DNA from: Vogesella indigofera
GTDB taxonomy: Bacteria; Pseudomonadota; Gammaproteobacteria; Burkholderiales; Chromobacteriaceae
Length of the DNA stretch: 64,000 nucleotides
Assembly: GCF_003633895.1 (NCBI RefSeq)
Contig: NZ_RBID01000019.1
Location: 1-64,000 of the forward strand
Direction: 5' to 3'
Both the position numbers and the translations under genes were made by a program. Position 1 is the stretch's first letter, and each line of letters opens with the position of its first letter. Of this stretch, positions 7,401 through 15,193 are shown piece after piece. Under the pieces are notes generated by a model. It was given only the letters and a program-made list of their open reading frames with translations, was not told the DNA's origin and searched no databases.

Positions 7401-8500
7401 CCCAGATCCAGCGCCATCAGCTCGGCCAGTTCGTCGCCACGGGCGTCGTCCTGCCGGTTAAGCGGGGTATGCAGCGGCAGTGCCGACAGGTCGCTGCTGC
7501 TGAGCAGGGACAGCGACTGCAGCTGAAGGCGGAGGGTACGGATGCGTATCCACGGCCAGGCCAGGCCCAGGCTGAGCAACAGGGCCAGCGTATTGGAAAA
7601 GTGCAGCCCCAGCATCTGGCGGGTGGGCAGCGACCAGACCAGGCGTGCTTCCAGTGTCGCCAGCTGCAGCGTAGTGTGGTTGATCAGCACGCGGCTGATC
7701 GCCATGCGCGCATAGCCCAGTGTGGCCATCGTCCACAGCGCCGCCAGCATACTGAAGAAGACGATGTCCAGTTGCGTCAGCGCCGCCCGGCCAAACTGCA
7801 CGGCAATGCCGTGTGCGAAACCGCTGAGCGTGGCCACCTGCCAGATGATCCCTCCGATAATGCCGGCTCCCAGCAGATAGCAGATTGCGGCCAACGTGCT
7901 CCCCAGCGCCGCGCGATAGAGCGCGCCGGCGCAGGGCTGCAGCTGCAGCCTGGCCTGCCCCAGCGTGCTGTGTCCGGCGATAAACCGCTGCTTGATCTGC
8001 GTCGCCCACGGCCACGCCAGACCGAGGCTCAGGATCAGTAGCGCCCAGCTTTTGGCAAAGGCTTTATAGCTGTCGGCGCTGCTGCCGCTAAAACGGAAGC
8101 GCATCTGGTTCCAGCTGGTGTTGGCCAGCCGGAAACGCAGCGCCTGCACCCCCAGCCACGGTGCGGCGGCAATGGCGAGCAGCGCGATGGCCGCGTGCAG
8201 CAGCGGCAGGCTTTCGGAAAACGTCCACGCCGCCAGCGCCAGCAGCATGATGAGGCGGCCTTTCAGGATGGCGATCGGCTTGCCGTGGTAATCAAAGCGC
8301 CCGCCATCCAGCGTGGTGTGGCCGAGCAGGTATTTCTGGGTGCGGACTTTCGCCCACGCCGAGTAAATCCCCAGCGTGACGATGGTGAGCACCACATTGA
8401 CCAGCCACAGCCGGTAGTACGCGCGCGTGGTGGCGGTGAAGGCAAACGGCAGCACGTATTTGCCGCCTGGCGGGGCCGGATGATGATCGCGTTGATTCAT
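7394..8500 (-). CDS. YjgN family (DUF898) integral membrane protein
   Basis: 368 aa with about eight hydrophobic segments. The opening YVLPFAFTATTRAYYRLWLVN, then GIYSAWAKVRTQKYLLGHT, is the DUF898 signature, and a second weaker copy (LILSLGLAWPWATQIKQRFIAGHSTL, then LLLSLGLAWPWIRIRTLRLQ) suggests internal repetition of the unit. Function is unknown; family members are inner-membrane proteins usually encoded beside an M48 peptidase, as here. Transcribed first in the two-gene operon. Confidence 0.85.
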   Translation of the reverse strand: MNQRDHHPAPPGGKYVLPFAFTATTRAYYRLWLVNVVLTIVTLGIYSAWAKVRTQKYLLGHTTLDGGRFDYHGKPIAILKGRLIMLLALAAWTFSESLPLLHAAIALLAIAAAPWLGVQALRFRLANTSWNQMRFRFSGSSADSYKAFAKSWALLILSLGLAWPWATQIKQRFIAGHSTLGQARLQLQPCAGALYRAALGSTLAAICYLLGAGIIGGIIWQVATLSGFAHGIAVQFGRAALTQLDIVFFSMLAALWTMATLGYARMAISRVLINHTTLQLATLEARLVWSLPTRQMLGLHFSNTLALLLSLGLAWPWIRIRTLRLQLQSLSLLSSSDLSALPLHTPLNRQDDARGDELAELMALDLGW

Positions 8501-8676
8501 TGAGAACGTCTCTCGCTAAGTAGTTAATTCCACGGCAAAACTTGCTCTGTCTCCAGACACGCGGCACACTGCGCGCTGCGCACCGCGGGGTGCGCCAGCC
8601 TCAAACCGTCGGCTGTACAGATGGACGGTAATCGTCGTGGCGCGTCGCCGCGGCGTGCTCTTCTTGCGGAGCGAAC

Positions 8677-9645
8677 ATGTCTGACGATCAAATCAAGGGC
8701 GACGGCGCCATTCGCCGCCAGAGCCTGTACGGCTCCTCCATCGAAAATACCTACGCCGGCGTGCTGTCCTTCATGCGCCGCAACTACACGCGCAACCTCG
8801 ACGGCGTCGATGTGGCGGTGTCCGGCATTCCGCTGGACCTGTCGGTGACCTACCGCTCCGGCGCGCGCCAGGGGCCGCAGGCGATCCGTGCCGCCAGCGT
8901 GCAGCTGGCCGAGCTGAAGCCCTACCCGTGGGGCTTCGACCCGTTCGACGACCTGGCGGTGATCGACTACGGCGACTGCTGGTTCGACGCGCACAACCCG
9001 CTGACCATCAAGCCGTCCATCATCGAACACGCGCGCACCATCCTCGCCTCCGGCGCCAAGATGCTGACCTTCGGCGGCGACCACTTCGTCACCTACCCGC
9101 TGTTGATCGCGCACGCCGAGAAGTACGGTAAGCCATTGGCATTATTGCACTTCGACGCGCACTGCGATACCTGGCCCGACGACGAGCCGGATTCGCTCAA
9201 CCACGGCACCATGTTCTACAAGGCGGTGAAGGAAGGTCTGATCGATCCGGCCAAGTCGGTACAGGTCGGCATCCGCACCTGGAACGACGATTTCATGGGC
9301 CTCAACGTGCTGGGCGCGCCGTGGGTGCACGACAACGGCGTCGATGCCACCATCGCCGAGATCAAGAAAACCATCGGCGATGCACCGGTGTACGTCACCT
9401 TCGACATCGACTGTCTCGACCCGGCGTTTGCACCGGGCACCGGCACCCCGGTACCGGGCGGTCTCACCACCGCGCAGGCGCTGAAGATCATCCGCAACCT
9501 GGGCGACCTCAACATCGTCGGCATGGACGTGGTGGAAGTGGCGCCGAGCTACGACCAGAGCGAAATCACCGCCATCGCCGCCGCGCACATCGCCTGTGAC
9601 ATGCTGTGCCTGCTGCGCAACAAGAAGGTGGCCGGCACGCTGTAA
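8677..9645 (+). CDS. speB: Agmatinase (agmatine ureohydrolase)
   Basis: Hydrolyses agmatine to putrescine and urea in polyamine synthesis; cytoplasmic Mn enzyme. The 322-aa sequence keeps every metal-binding block of the arginase/agmatinase fold: GGDHFVTYPLL (133-143), HFDAHCD (158-164) and DIDCLDPAFAPGTGTPVPGG (243-262). It resembles E. coli SpeB strongly, including EGLIDP, VQVGIRT and NIVGMDVVEVAPSYDQSEITA. The start is supported by GCGGAGCG 6 nt upstream. No arginine decarboxylase gene is in the window. The 176 nt before it hold no recognisable signal. Confidence 0.95.
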   Translation: MSDDQIKGDGAIRRQSLYGSSIENTYAGVLSFMRRNYTRNLDGVDVAVSGIPLDLSVTYRSGARQGPQAIRAASVQLAELKPYPWGFDPFDDLAVIDYGDCWFDAHNPLTIKPSIIEHARTILASGAKMLTFGGDHFVTYPLLIAHAEKYGKPLALLHFDAHCDTWPDDEPDSLNHGTMFYKAVKEGLIDPAKSVQVGIRTWNDDFMGLNVLGAPWVHDNGVDATIAEIKKTIGDAPVYVTFDIDCLDPAFAPGTGTPVPGGLTTAQALKIIRNLGDLNIVGMDVVEVAPSYDQSEITAIAAAHIACDMLCLLRNKKVAGTL

Positions 9646-9655
9646 GCCGTCCGCC

Positions 9656-9675
9656 TGCGGCCAACGTTGGCCGCA
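9656..9675. repeat. Palindromic pair of the iterated 13-mer
   Basis: A second exact copy of the 20-bp palindrome TGCGGCCAACGTTGGCCGCA, between the converging speB and cobS genes and just before their shared terminator. Confidence 0.95.
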
Positions 9676-9676
9676 A

Positions 9677-9716
9677 ACAAAAACCGCGCCGTGTGCAGAC
9701 AGGGCGCGGTTTTTTC
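9677..9716. terminator. Bidirectional terminator between speB and cobS
   Basis: Stem AAACCGCGCC (9681-9690) / GGCGCGGTTT (9703-9712) with a 12-nt loop. A T run follows on the plus strand and an A run precedes it, so it can serve both converging genes. Confidence 0.85.
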
Positions 9717-9729
9717 ATGGGGAGCCGGT

Positions 9730-10533
9730 TCAGTGTGGGACGAGCAACAGCAGCAACAGCAGGCTTTCGCACAGCTCGATGCCGGCGCCGAGGCAGTCGC
9801 CGGTCATGCCGCCCAGTTTCTTTTTTAGGTACGCCCACCACCACAGCCCGGCCAGCGGTGCCAGCAGCAGCGCCGGCGCCAGCCACCACGAGGCCACGGC
9901 CAGCAGAGCGGCGCTCAGCCAGAACGATGGCCAGTGCGTGCGCCAGGCAAAGCGTTCGCCGCTGCCGGCAGCGAGGCTGGGCAGCGTTGCCGACCATGCC
10001 ACGGTAAACAGCCGTGCCCACGCCGGCACCAGCAGCAGCGGTGCAAGGTTGGCCGCAAGCCCGGACAGGTAGCCCGGGTAAGCCGCAGGCGCATCCGGGA
10101 AATAAAGCGCACCTTGGGAAACCCCCGCCTCCGCCAGTGCAAACTTGACTACCAGCATCAGCAGCACCAGCTTGGCGATCAGCTGCATCGCCATGCTCAT
10201 CACGCCGAAGCTGCCCAGGTGCGGGTCTTTCAGTACTTCCAGGAAGCGCTCGCGCGAACGGTGCGCCGCGCCCTGCGCATCGGCGAGGTCGGCGAGACCG
10301 TCCAGATGCAGGCCGCCGGTGACCCACAGCCAGGCCAGCAGGCCCAGCAGCGCGCCCAGCCACGGGTCGAGCAGGCTGCCGGCCAGCACCGCCAGCCACA
10401 CCACGGCGCCGACCAGCAGCCCGACCGGCGCAAACCAGCGCGCGGCGTCGGCCAGCCACGCCGGGTCGAAGGTTTTCAGCTGCGGCGTGGGCAGGCGGGT
10501 GAGGAACTGCACGGCGAGGATCAGTGAGCGCAT
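9730..10533 (-). CDS. cobS: Adenosylcobinamide-GDP ribazoletransferase (cobalamin synthase)
   Basis: Joins adenosylcobinamide-GDP with alpha-ribazole (phosphate) to make adenosylcobalamin; integral inner-membrane enzyme. 267 aa with several membrane segments and the family motifs VQFLTRLP (8-15), WVTGGLHLDGLADLADA (about 70-86) and the acidic loop with DPHLGSFGV. It follows cobC after a 70-nt gap containing two DnaA-box-like repeats and forms the end of a cobT-cobC-cobS operon. A 13-mer copy lies at 10045-10057 within the gene. Confidence 0.93.
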   Translation of the reverse strand: MRSLILAVQFLTRLPTPQLKTFDPAWLADAARWFAPVGLLVGAVVWLAVLAGSLLDPWLGALLGLLAWLWVTGGLHLDGLADLADAQGAAHRSRERFLEVLKDPHLGSFGVMSMAMQLIAKLVLLMLVVKFALAEAGVSQGALYFPDAPAAYPGYLSGLAANLAPLLLVPAWARLFTVAWSATLPSLAAGSGERFAWRTHWPSFWLSAALLAVASWWLAPALLLAPLAGLWWWAYLKKKLGGMTGDCLGAGIELCESLLLLLLLVPH

Positions 10534-10564
10534 GGTCGGGTCGCAGAGGGGTGACAGGGGCTGT

Positions 10565-10605
10565 TGTGGATAACTTCCGGAAATGGGCGTGGCTGTGGAT
10601 AACTT
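10565..10605. repeat. 12-nt direct repeat containing two consensus DnaA boxes
   Basis: TGTGGATAACTT occurs at 10565-10576 and 10594-10605, 29 bp apart. Each contains TGTGGATAA, the complement of the DnaA box TTATCCACA. They occupy the cobC-cobS gap, the second touching the cobC stop codon. Confidence 0.8.
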
Positions 10606-11212
10606 AGTTGCCGCCGTGATCCGGCGCTTCCAGCCGCGTGAGGTAGGCCGGATGGCCCTCCAGCATCGACAGCTGCGCGAAGCCGCCGCGCTGCACCGCC
10701 ATCAGCCGTGCCACGTTGAAGTCGGTGCCCAGCAGCTCGGCCAGCAGCACGTTGATCACGCCGCCGTGGCTGACCAGCACGCGGTGGCTGCCGCGCGCCT
10801 GCTGCATCCAGTCGGCAAAGCCGGTCAGCACCCGGGTGCGGAACGCATCGAACGATTCGCCGCCCTCCGGCGTCAGCAGTCCGCGCGCCAGCAGTGTCTG
10901 CCAGTCCGGCGTGGTGGCGGCGATGTCGGCCAGCGGCCGGTTTTCCCAAGCGCCGAAGTGGCACTCGGCCAGCAGCGGTGCCACCTGTAGCGGCACGCCG
11001 CAGGCCAGTGCCTGTTGCACCGCGAATTCGCGACAGCGCAAGAGCGGCGAGGTGGCCATGCTGGTCACCGGCGCGTGACGCACGATGCGCTGCCAGCTGG
11101 CGGCCATGTCGGCGGCGCCGCGCTCGGTCAGCGGCAGGTCGGTGTGACCGATCAGCCGCCCCTGATGGTCGATGTCGCCGTGGCGCAGCAGGGTGAGGGT
11201 GTAGGGGTTCAT
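10604..11212 (-). CDS. cobC: Alpha-ribazole phosphatase (histidine phosphatase family)
   Basis: Removes the phosphate from alpha-ribazole 5'-phosphate in assembly of the cobalamin lower loop. 202 aa. LRHGDIDHQGRLIGHTDLPLTERG carries the catalytic RHG of the phosphoglycerate-mutase-like fold at about residues 9-11, with LAECHFGAWE and VSHGGVINVLL holding the other active-site residues. The start overlaps the cobT stop by 4 nt. CobC identity rests on its place between cobT and cobS as well as on the fold. Confidence 0.88.
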   Translation of the reverse strand: MNPYTLTLLRHGDIDHQGRLIGHTDLPLTERGAADMAASWQRIVRHAPVTSMATSPLLRCREFAVQQALACGVPLQVAPLLAECHFGAWENRPLADIAATTPDWQTLLARGLLTPEGGESFDAFRTRVLTGFADWMQQARGSHRVLVSHGGVINVLLAELLGTDFNVARLMAVQRGGFAQLSMLEGHPAYLTRLEAPDHGGN

Positions 11213-12249
11213 GCCGGCTCCGATTTGCCGGCGACGCCGGCCTCGGCAAAGGTGGCCATGCCGGCGTGCAGTGCGATCGCCTGTTGCAGCAGCGGGATCA
11301 CTGTCGCCGCGCCGGAGCCTTCGCCGAGGCGGAAACCGAGGTCGAGCAGCGGCGTCAGCCCCAGGGCCGTCAGCGCCAGCTGGTGGCCGGTTTCCTGCGA
11401 GCAGTGGCTGGCCAGCAGCCATGGTGCGATGTCGGCATCGATGGCCTGTGCCGCCAGCGCGGCGGCGGTGCTGATGAAACCATCCAGCAGCAACGGCACG
11501 CCCTGCGCCGCGCCTTCCAGATAGAAGCCGGCGATGGCGGCGATTTCCAGGCCGCCCAGTTCGGCCAGCAACGCGCGGCCGTCCAGCTTGGCCGCCGCCA
11601 CGCGCGCCAGCGCGTCGGCCACCACCTGCCGCTTCAGCGCCAGGCCGGCGTCGTCGACACCGGTGCCGCGCCCGACGATGCTGTCCACACTGTGGCCAGT
11701 CAGGCGGCAGATCAGCGCCGCTGACGGCGTGGTGTTGCCGATGCCCATGTCGCCGGCGATCAGCAGCGTCGCGCCGCTGGCGATGGCACGCCGTGCCGCG
11801 TCGCGGCCAACGGCTAGCGCCTGCTGCACTTCGTCGGCGCTCATCGCCGCCTCGCGGCGGATATTGCCGCTGCCGGCGCGCACCCTGGCGTGCACGACGG
11901 GCAGGCCGTCAAGCTTGGCCGCGACGCCGGCGTCGACCACCTCCAGCCGCGCCTGGTTGACGCGCGCCAGCACGCTGATCGCCGCGCCGCCGTGCACGAA
12001 GTTGGCCACCATCGCGCCGGTCACTTCCTGTGGATAGGCCGACACCCCCTCGGCGCAGACGCCGTGGTCGCCGGCAAACACGGTGATCGCCGGCGACAGC
12101 GGCAGCGGCACCTCGCGCCCCTGCAGCGCGGCCAGCCGGCAGGCCAGGCTCTCCAGCTGGCCGAGGCTGCCGGCGGGTTTGGTCAGTTGCTGCTGGCGGG
12201 CCTGGGCGGCGGCGAGGGCGGACAGATCGGGGGGAGGAATGCGCGACAT
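11209..12249 (-). CDS. cobT: Nicotinate-nucleotide--dimethylbenzimidazole phosphoribosyltransferase
   Basis: Makes alpha-ribazole 5'-phosphate from nicotinate mononucleotide and 5,6-dimethylbenzimidazole. 346 aa, the usual length. Typical blocks: LTKPAGSLGQLE near the N-terminus, FAGDHGVCAEGVSAYPQEVT, GDMGIGNTTPSAAL, IVGRGTGVDD and the C-terminal FRLGEGSGAA containing the catalytic glutamate. First gene of the cobT-cobC-cobS operon. It diverges from the riboswitch-controlled TonB receptor, with about 490 bp between them. Confidence 0.95.
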   Translation of the reverse strand: MSRIPPPDLSALAAAQARQQQLTKPAGSLGQLESLACRLAALQGREVPLPLSPAITVFAGDHGVCAEGVSAYPQEVTGAMVANFVHGGAAISVLARVNQARLEVVDAGVAAKLDGLPVVHARVRAGSGNIRREAAMSADEVQQALAVGRDAARRAIASGATLLIAGDMGIGNTTPSAALICRLTGHSVDSIVGRGTGVDDAGLALKRQVVADALARVAAAKLDGRALLAELGGLEIAAIAGFYLEGAAQGVPLLLDGFISTAAALAAQAIDADIAPWLLASHCSQETGHQLALTALGLTPLLDLGFRLGEGSGAATVIPLLQQAIALHAGMATFAEAGVAGKSEPA

Positions 12250-12365
12250 GATGGCTCCTGATACGAATGGGGCAGACCTTACGGCAGCGGCGGCCGTGCT
12301 GGCAACCGTCTTGAGCGGGAATAAGCAAATTGCCGCGGCGACGGGCGGGCGGCGGCGGGGACGGG

Positions 12366-12371
12366 TATAAT
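12366..12371 (+). promoter_or_regulatory. -10 box for the first B12-riboswitch transcript
   Basis: TATAAT just before the aptamer. No convincing -35 lies 16-18 bp upstream in the GC-rich run; the second riboswitch has an equivalent TATAAT at the same distance from its aptamer, which supports the call. Confidence 0.5.
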
Positions 12372-12373
12372 CC

Positions 12374-12562
12374 TGCCCCTGCAGGTGTCCGGCCCGTCAA
12401 CGACGAGCCGGGTGAAACGGGAAGCCGGTGCAAGTCCGGCGCTGCCCCCGCAACGGTAAGGCCTGATCGCGCGCCGCGCGATCCAGGAGCAACAATCGCC
12501 ACTGTCCATCAGGACGGGAAGGCGTTGCCCCGCAAGGCCGAGCCCGGAGACCGGCCTGCAAC
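12374..12562 (+). promoter_or_regulatory. Cobalamin riboswitch aptamer 1
   Basis: Contains the ordered conserved elements of the B12 riboswitch: GGTGCAAGTCCGGCGCTGCCCC, CGCAACGGTAA, GCCACTG (12498-12504) and the closing AGCCCGGAGACCGGCCTGC (12541-12559), which includes the B12-box region. It sits in the 5' leader of the TonB receptor at 12743. When adenosylcobalamin binds, expression of the downstream receptor is expected to fall. Confidence 0.95.
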
Positions 12563-12709
12563 GTGCCCGTGCGGCCGGAAGCGTGTCAGCGACACCCCGG
12601 CGGCACCGGGTGCTGCGACGTGGCGGAATCGCGTCGTGCTGGAGCATCGCGGGGAGGCGATCCGACAGAACGTTGGCCGCAATGGTCGGTGTATGTCCTT
12701 ATTTCTCCG

Positions 12710-12735
12710 CACTCCCTTTATCTCACCCCGGAGTG
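12710..12735 (+). promoter_or_regulatory. Shine-Dalgarno-sequestering hairpin (expression platform 1)
   Basis: CACTCC (12710-12715) can pair with GGAGTG (12730-12735), which contains the ribosome-binding GGAG 9 nt before ATG 12743. No T-tract terminator is seen, so translational control is the likely output. The same hairpin occurs before the second receptor. Confidence 0.65.
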
Positions 12736-12742
12736 TGTATTC

Positions 12743-14716
12743 ATGTTCAAGAGCAAACCGTTGGCCGCGCTGGTCGCGCTGGCCTGTAGCCCGCTGGCCT
12801 TGGCCGCGACCCCCGTGACCCAGCTGGATGAAGTGGTGGTCACCGCCAGCCGCAGCCCGGACAAGGTCAGCGACCTGCCGGTCAACGTGTCCGTTATTAG
12901 TGCCGCCGACATTGCCAACAGCACCGCGCGTACGGTGCAGGACCTGTTGTCGACGCTGGCTGGTGTACACGTATTTAACAACACCGGCTCCGCCGACAGC
13001 GCGATGGTCGACCTGCGCGGCTTCGGCATGACCGGCATCAGCAACACGCTGATCCTGATCGACGGCGTCAAGCAAAACACCAATGATCTGCTCGCGCCGA
13101 ACCTGGGTGTGGTGCCGCTGAGCGAGATCGAGCGCATTGAGGTGGTACGCGGCAGTGGCGCGGTGGCCTACGGCGGCGGCGCTACCGGTGGCGTGGTCAA
13201 CATCATCACCCGCAGCGGTTTCAAGGCCGCCAACGGCGTGCAGGCCACGCTGACTGCCGGCAGCTACAACCTGAAAAAGCTGGATCTGTCCGGCCACCTC
13301 AGCGGCCAGCAGGTGGCGCTGGATGCCTTTGTGAAGTCACTGAGCAGCGACAATTACCGTGCCAACAGTGCCGAGCGCAACGACAGTGCCGGCCTGACGG
13401 CCACCGTGCGCCACCAGGGCGGCGACGTGCGCCTCTATGCGCGCAGCAGCAACCAGGATTTGCGCATGCCGGGTGCCCGTAGCGTCAACCCGGCCACCGG
13501 CGTCGACGAGTTCGGCAATGATCCGCGCGGCACCAGCAAGCCGAACGACTACATGGACATCAAGACCGATGCCTTTGGCGTGCAGGCGCGCCAGTCGCTG
13601 GGCGAAGGCATGCTGTCGCTGGACGTGGCCACGCGCGCGAAGCAGTCGCAGTCCGAGGCTTCCGGCTGGCTGGAGCAGCGCGATCTGGACGAACAGTCGG
13701 CCAGTTTGCGTTACGAGCAGGAGCTGGGTCGTCACCGGCTGGTGTTCGGCGTCGATACGCTGCAGAGCGATATGGACGTGAATAACGGCAGCCCCGCGAC
13801 GCTGTCGACCCGCATCCGCCAGCGTCATGTCGGTGGTTTTGCCGACGTGCTGCTGCGCCCGCAGGCCGGCACCGCGATCAGCATTGGTGGTCGTACGCAG
13901 CGCATCGAGGATAGCGCCGCTGATTTCACCGGCTTTGCCAACAGCTACCGCACCAACAAGGAGCTGCACGCCTGGCAGCTGGGCGCTCGTCAGGCGCTGA
14001 CCGGCCAGCTGGAGGCGTATGCCAAGGTTGGCCGCAGCTTCCGTCTGGCCAATGCCGACGAGCAGGCTTATGTGTCCTCGCCATTGCTGCCGCAGACCTC
14101 GCAGGACAAGGAAATCGGCCTGGACTGGAAGCAGGGGGGGCAGGCGCTGCGCGCGGCGTGGTTCCGTTACGACCTGACCAATGAAATCCACTTCAACAAG
14201 CTGGTCGGTTTCTTTGGCAGCAACGTCAATCTGGCGCGGACCCGTCGTCAAGGCCTGGAACTGGAAGGGCGCAGTCAGCTGGCGGCCAACCTCGAGCTGA
14301 GCGGCAACCTGACCTGGCAGCAGGCGACCTTCCGTCAGGGTGCGGCGGGTGGCGTCGAGCTGGCCGGCAACGAGGTGCCGATGGTGCCGCAGCAGCTGGC
14401 CACGCTGGGCCTGAGCTGGCTGCCGCAGGAGGCCAGCCGCATCGGCCTGCAGCTGCAGTATGTCGGTAAGCAGCGGCTGGACAACGACCAGGCGAACCAG
14501 TTCGACAAGCAGCTGGATGCCTATACCGTACTCAACGCCAAGTTCAGCCACCGCTACAGCAAGCAGCTGAGCGTGGCACTGGACGTCAACAACCTGTTTG
14601 ACCGCCACTATGCCACTTACGGTATCCGCTCCGGTGCCACCGGCAGCAGTGGTTCCTACAATCTGTACCCGGCCGCCGGCCGCAACGTGCAGGCTTCGCT
14701 GACGGTCAACTACTAA
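12743..14716 (+). CDS. TonB-dependent outer-membrane receptor under B12 riboswitch control
   Basis: 657 aa. Signal peptide 1-22 (MFKSKPLAALVALACSPLALA), a TonB-box-like DEVVVTASRS (29-38), a plug domain (VRGSGAVAYGGGATGGVVNIITRSG) and a 22-stranded barrel ending in a C-terminal aromatic residue (SLTVNY). Takes up a corrinoid or a related ligand using TonB energy; the riboswitch is the main reason to tie it to cobalamin. It is distinct in sequence from the second receptor, so it may accept another corrinoid or cobinamide. The start is fixed by GGAG at 12730 and the signal peptide. 13-mer copy at 14024-14036. Confidence 0.88.
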   Translation: MFKSKPLAALVALACSPLALAATPVTQLDEVVVTASRSPDKVSDLPVNVSVISAADIANSTARTVQDLLSTLAGVHVFNNTGSADSAMVDLRGFGMTGISNTLILIDGVKQNTNDLLAPNLGVVPLSEIERIEVVRGSGAVAYGGGATGGVVNIITRSGFKAANGVQATLTAGSYNLKKLDLSGHLSGQQVALDAFVKSLSSDNYRANSAERNDSAGLTATVRHQGGDVRLYARSSNQDLRMPGARSVNPATGVDEFGNDPRGTSKPNDYMDIKTDAFGVQARQSLGEGMLSLDVATRAKQSQSEASGWLEQRDLDEQSASLRYEQELGRHRLVFGVDTLQSDMDVNNGSPATLSTRIRQRHVGGFADVLLRPQAGTAISIGGRTQRIEDSAADFTGFANSYRTNKELHAWQLGARQALTGQLEAYAKVGRSFRLANADEQAYVSSPLLPQTSQDKEIGLDWKQGGQALRAAWFRYDLTNEIHFNKLVGFFGSNVNLARTRRQGLELEGRSQLAANLELSGNLTWQQATFRQGAAGGVELAGNEVPMVPQQLATLGLSWLPQEASRIGLQLQYVGKQRLDNDQANQFDKQLDAYTVLNAKFSHRYSKQLSVALDVNNLFDRHYATYGIRSGATGSSGSYNLYPAAGRNVQASLTVNY

Positions 14717-14755
14717 GCCGTTCACGGCCGGCCGCCGCCCCGGCTGGCTAGATCC

Positions 14756-14797
14756 GCCCCTGTCGCCGCCCTCGTCGGGAGGCAACGGGGGCTTTTT
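14756..14797 (+). terminator. Rho-independent terminator after the first receptor
   Basis: Imperfect 12-bp stem GCCCCTGTCGCC / GGCAACGGGGGC with five Ts. It isolates the first receptor from the second riboswitch promoter. Confidence 0.7.
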
Positions 14798-14835
14798 CAT
14801 GCCGTTGCCCGCAGGCGAAGGCTGGTGGCGGTAAA

Positions 14836-14863
14836 TTGCATGTGCAGTGCACGCAGGTATAAT
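14836..14863 (+). promoter_or_regulatory. Promoter of the btuB transcript
   Basis: TTGCAT (14836-14841), 16 bp, TATAAT (14858-14863): a good sigma-70 promoter immediately before the second aptamer. Confidence 0.7.
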
Positions 14864-14867
14864 CCCG

Positions 14868-15056
14868 CCCCTGCAGGTGTCCGGCGTGCCCCAAGCGCGC
14901 CGGGTGAAACTGGGAAGCCGGTGCAATTCCGGCGCTGCCCCCGCAACGGTAAGGTCTGGGCGCGCATGGCGCGCCCCAGGTGCAACACTCGCCACTGTCC
15001 CGCAGGGACGGGAAGGCGTTGCCCCGCATGACCAAGCCCGGAGACCGGCCTGCAAC
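14868..15056 (+). promoter_or_regulatory. Cobalamin riboswitch aptamer 2
   Basis: Same conserved elements as aptamer 1: GGTGCAATTCCGGCGCTGCCCC, CGCAACGGTAA, GCCACTG and CCCGGAGACCGGCCTGC. The two leaders also share a downstream block (12622-12668 and 15063-15109) and the SD hairpin, showing they arose by duplication. Confidence 0.95.
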
Positions 15057-15160
15057 AGACGCGGCGGAATCGCGTCTTGCTGGAGCATCGCGGGGAGGCG
15101 AGCTGACAGTTCGCCTGCCGCAACGGCCGGCGCGCGTGTCTTTTGGTCCTGATTTCTCCG

Positions 15161-15186
15161 CACTCCCTTTTTCTCATCCCGGAGTG
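15161..15186 (+). promoter_or_regulatory. Shine-Dalgarno-sequestering hairpin (expression platform 2)
   Basis: CACTCC (15161-15166) pairs with GGAGTG (15181-15186), hiding the GGAG before ATG 15194, exactly as in the first leader. Confidence 0.65.
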
Positions 15187-15193
15187 TGTATTC

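Noticed and set aside
12330-12371. TTGCCG as -35 for the first riboswitch promoter
   Set aside because: Spacing of about 30 bp to TATAAT is far too long; only the -10 is reported.
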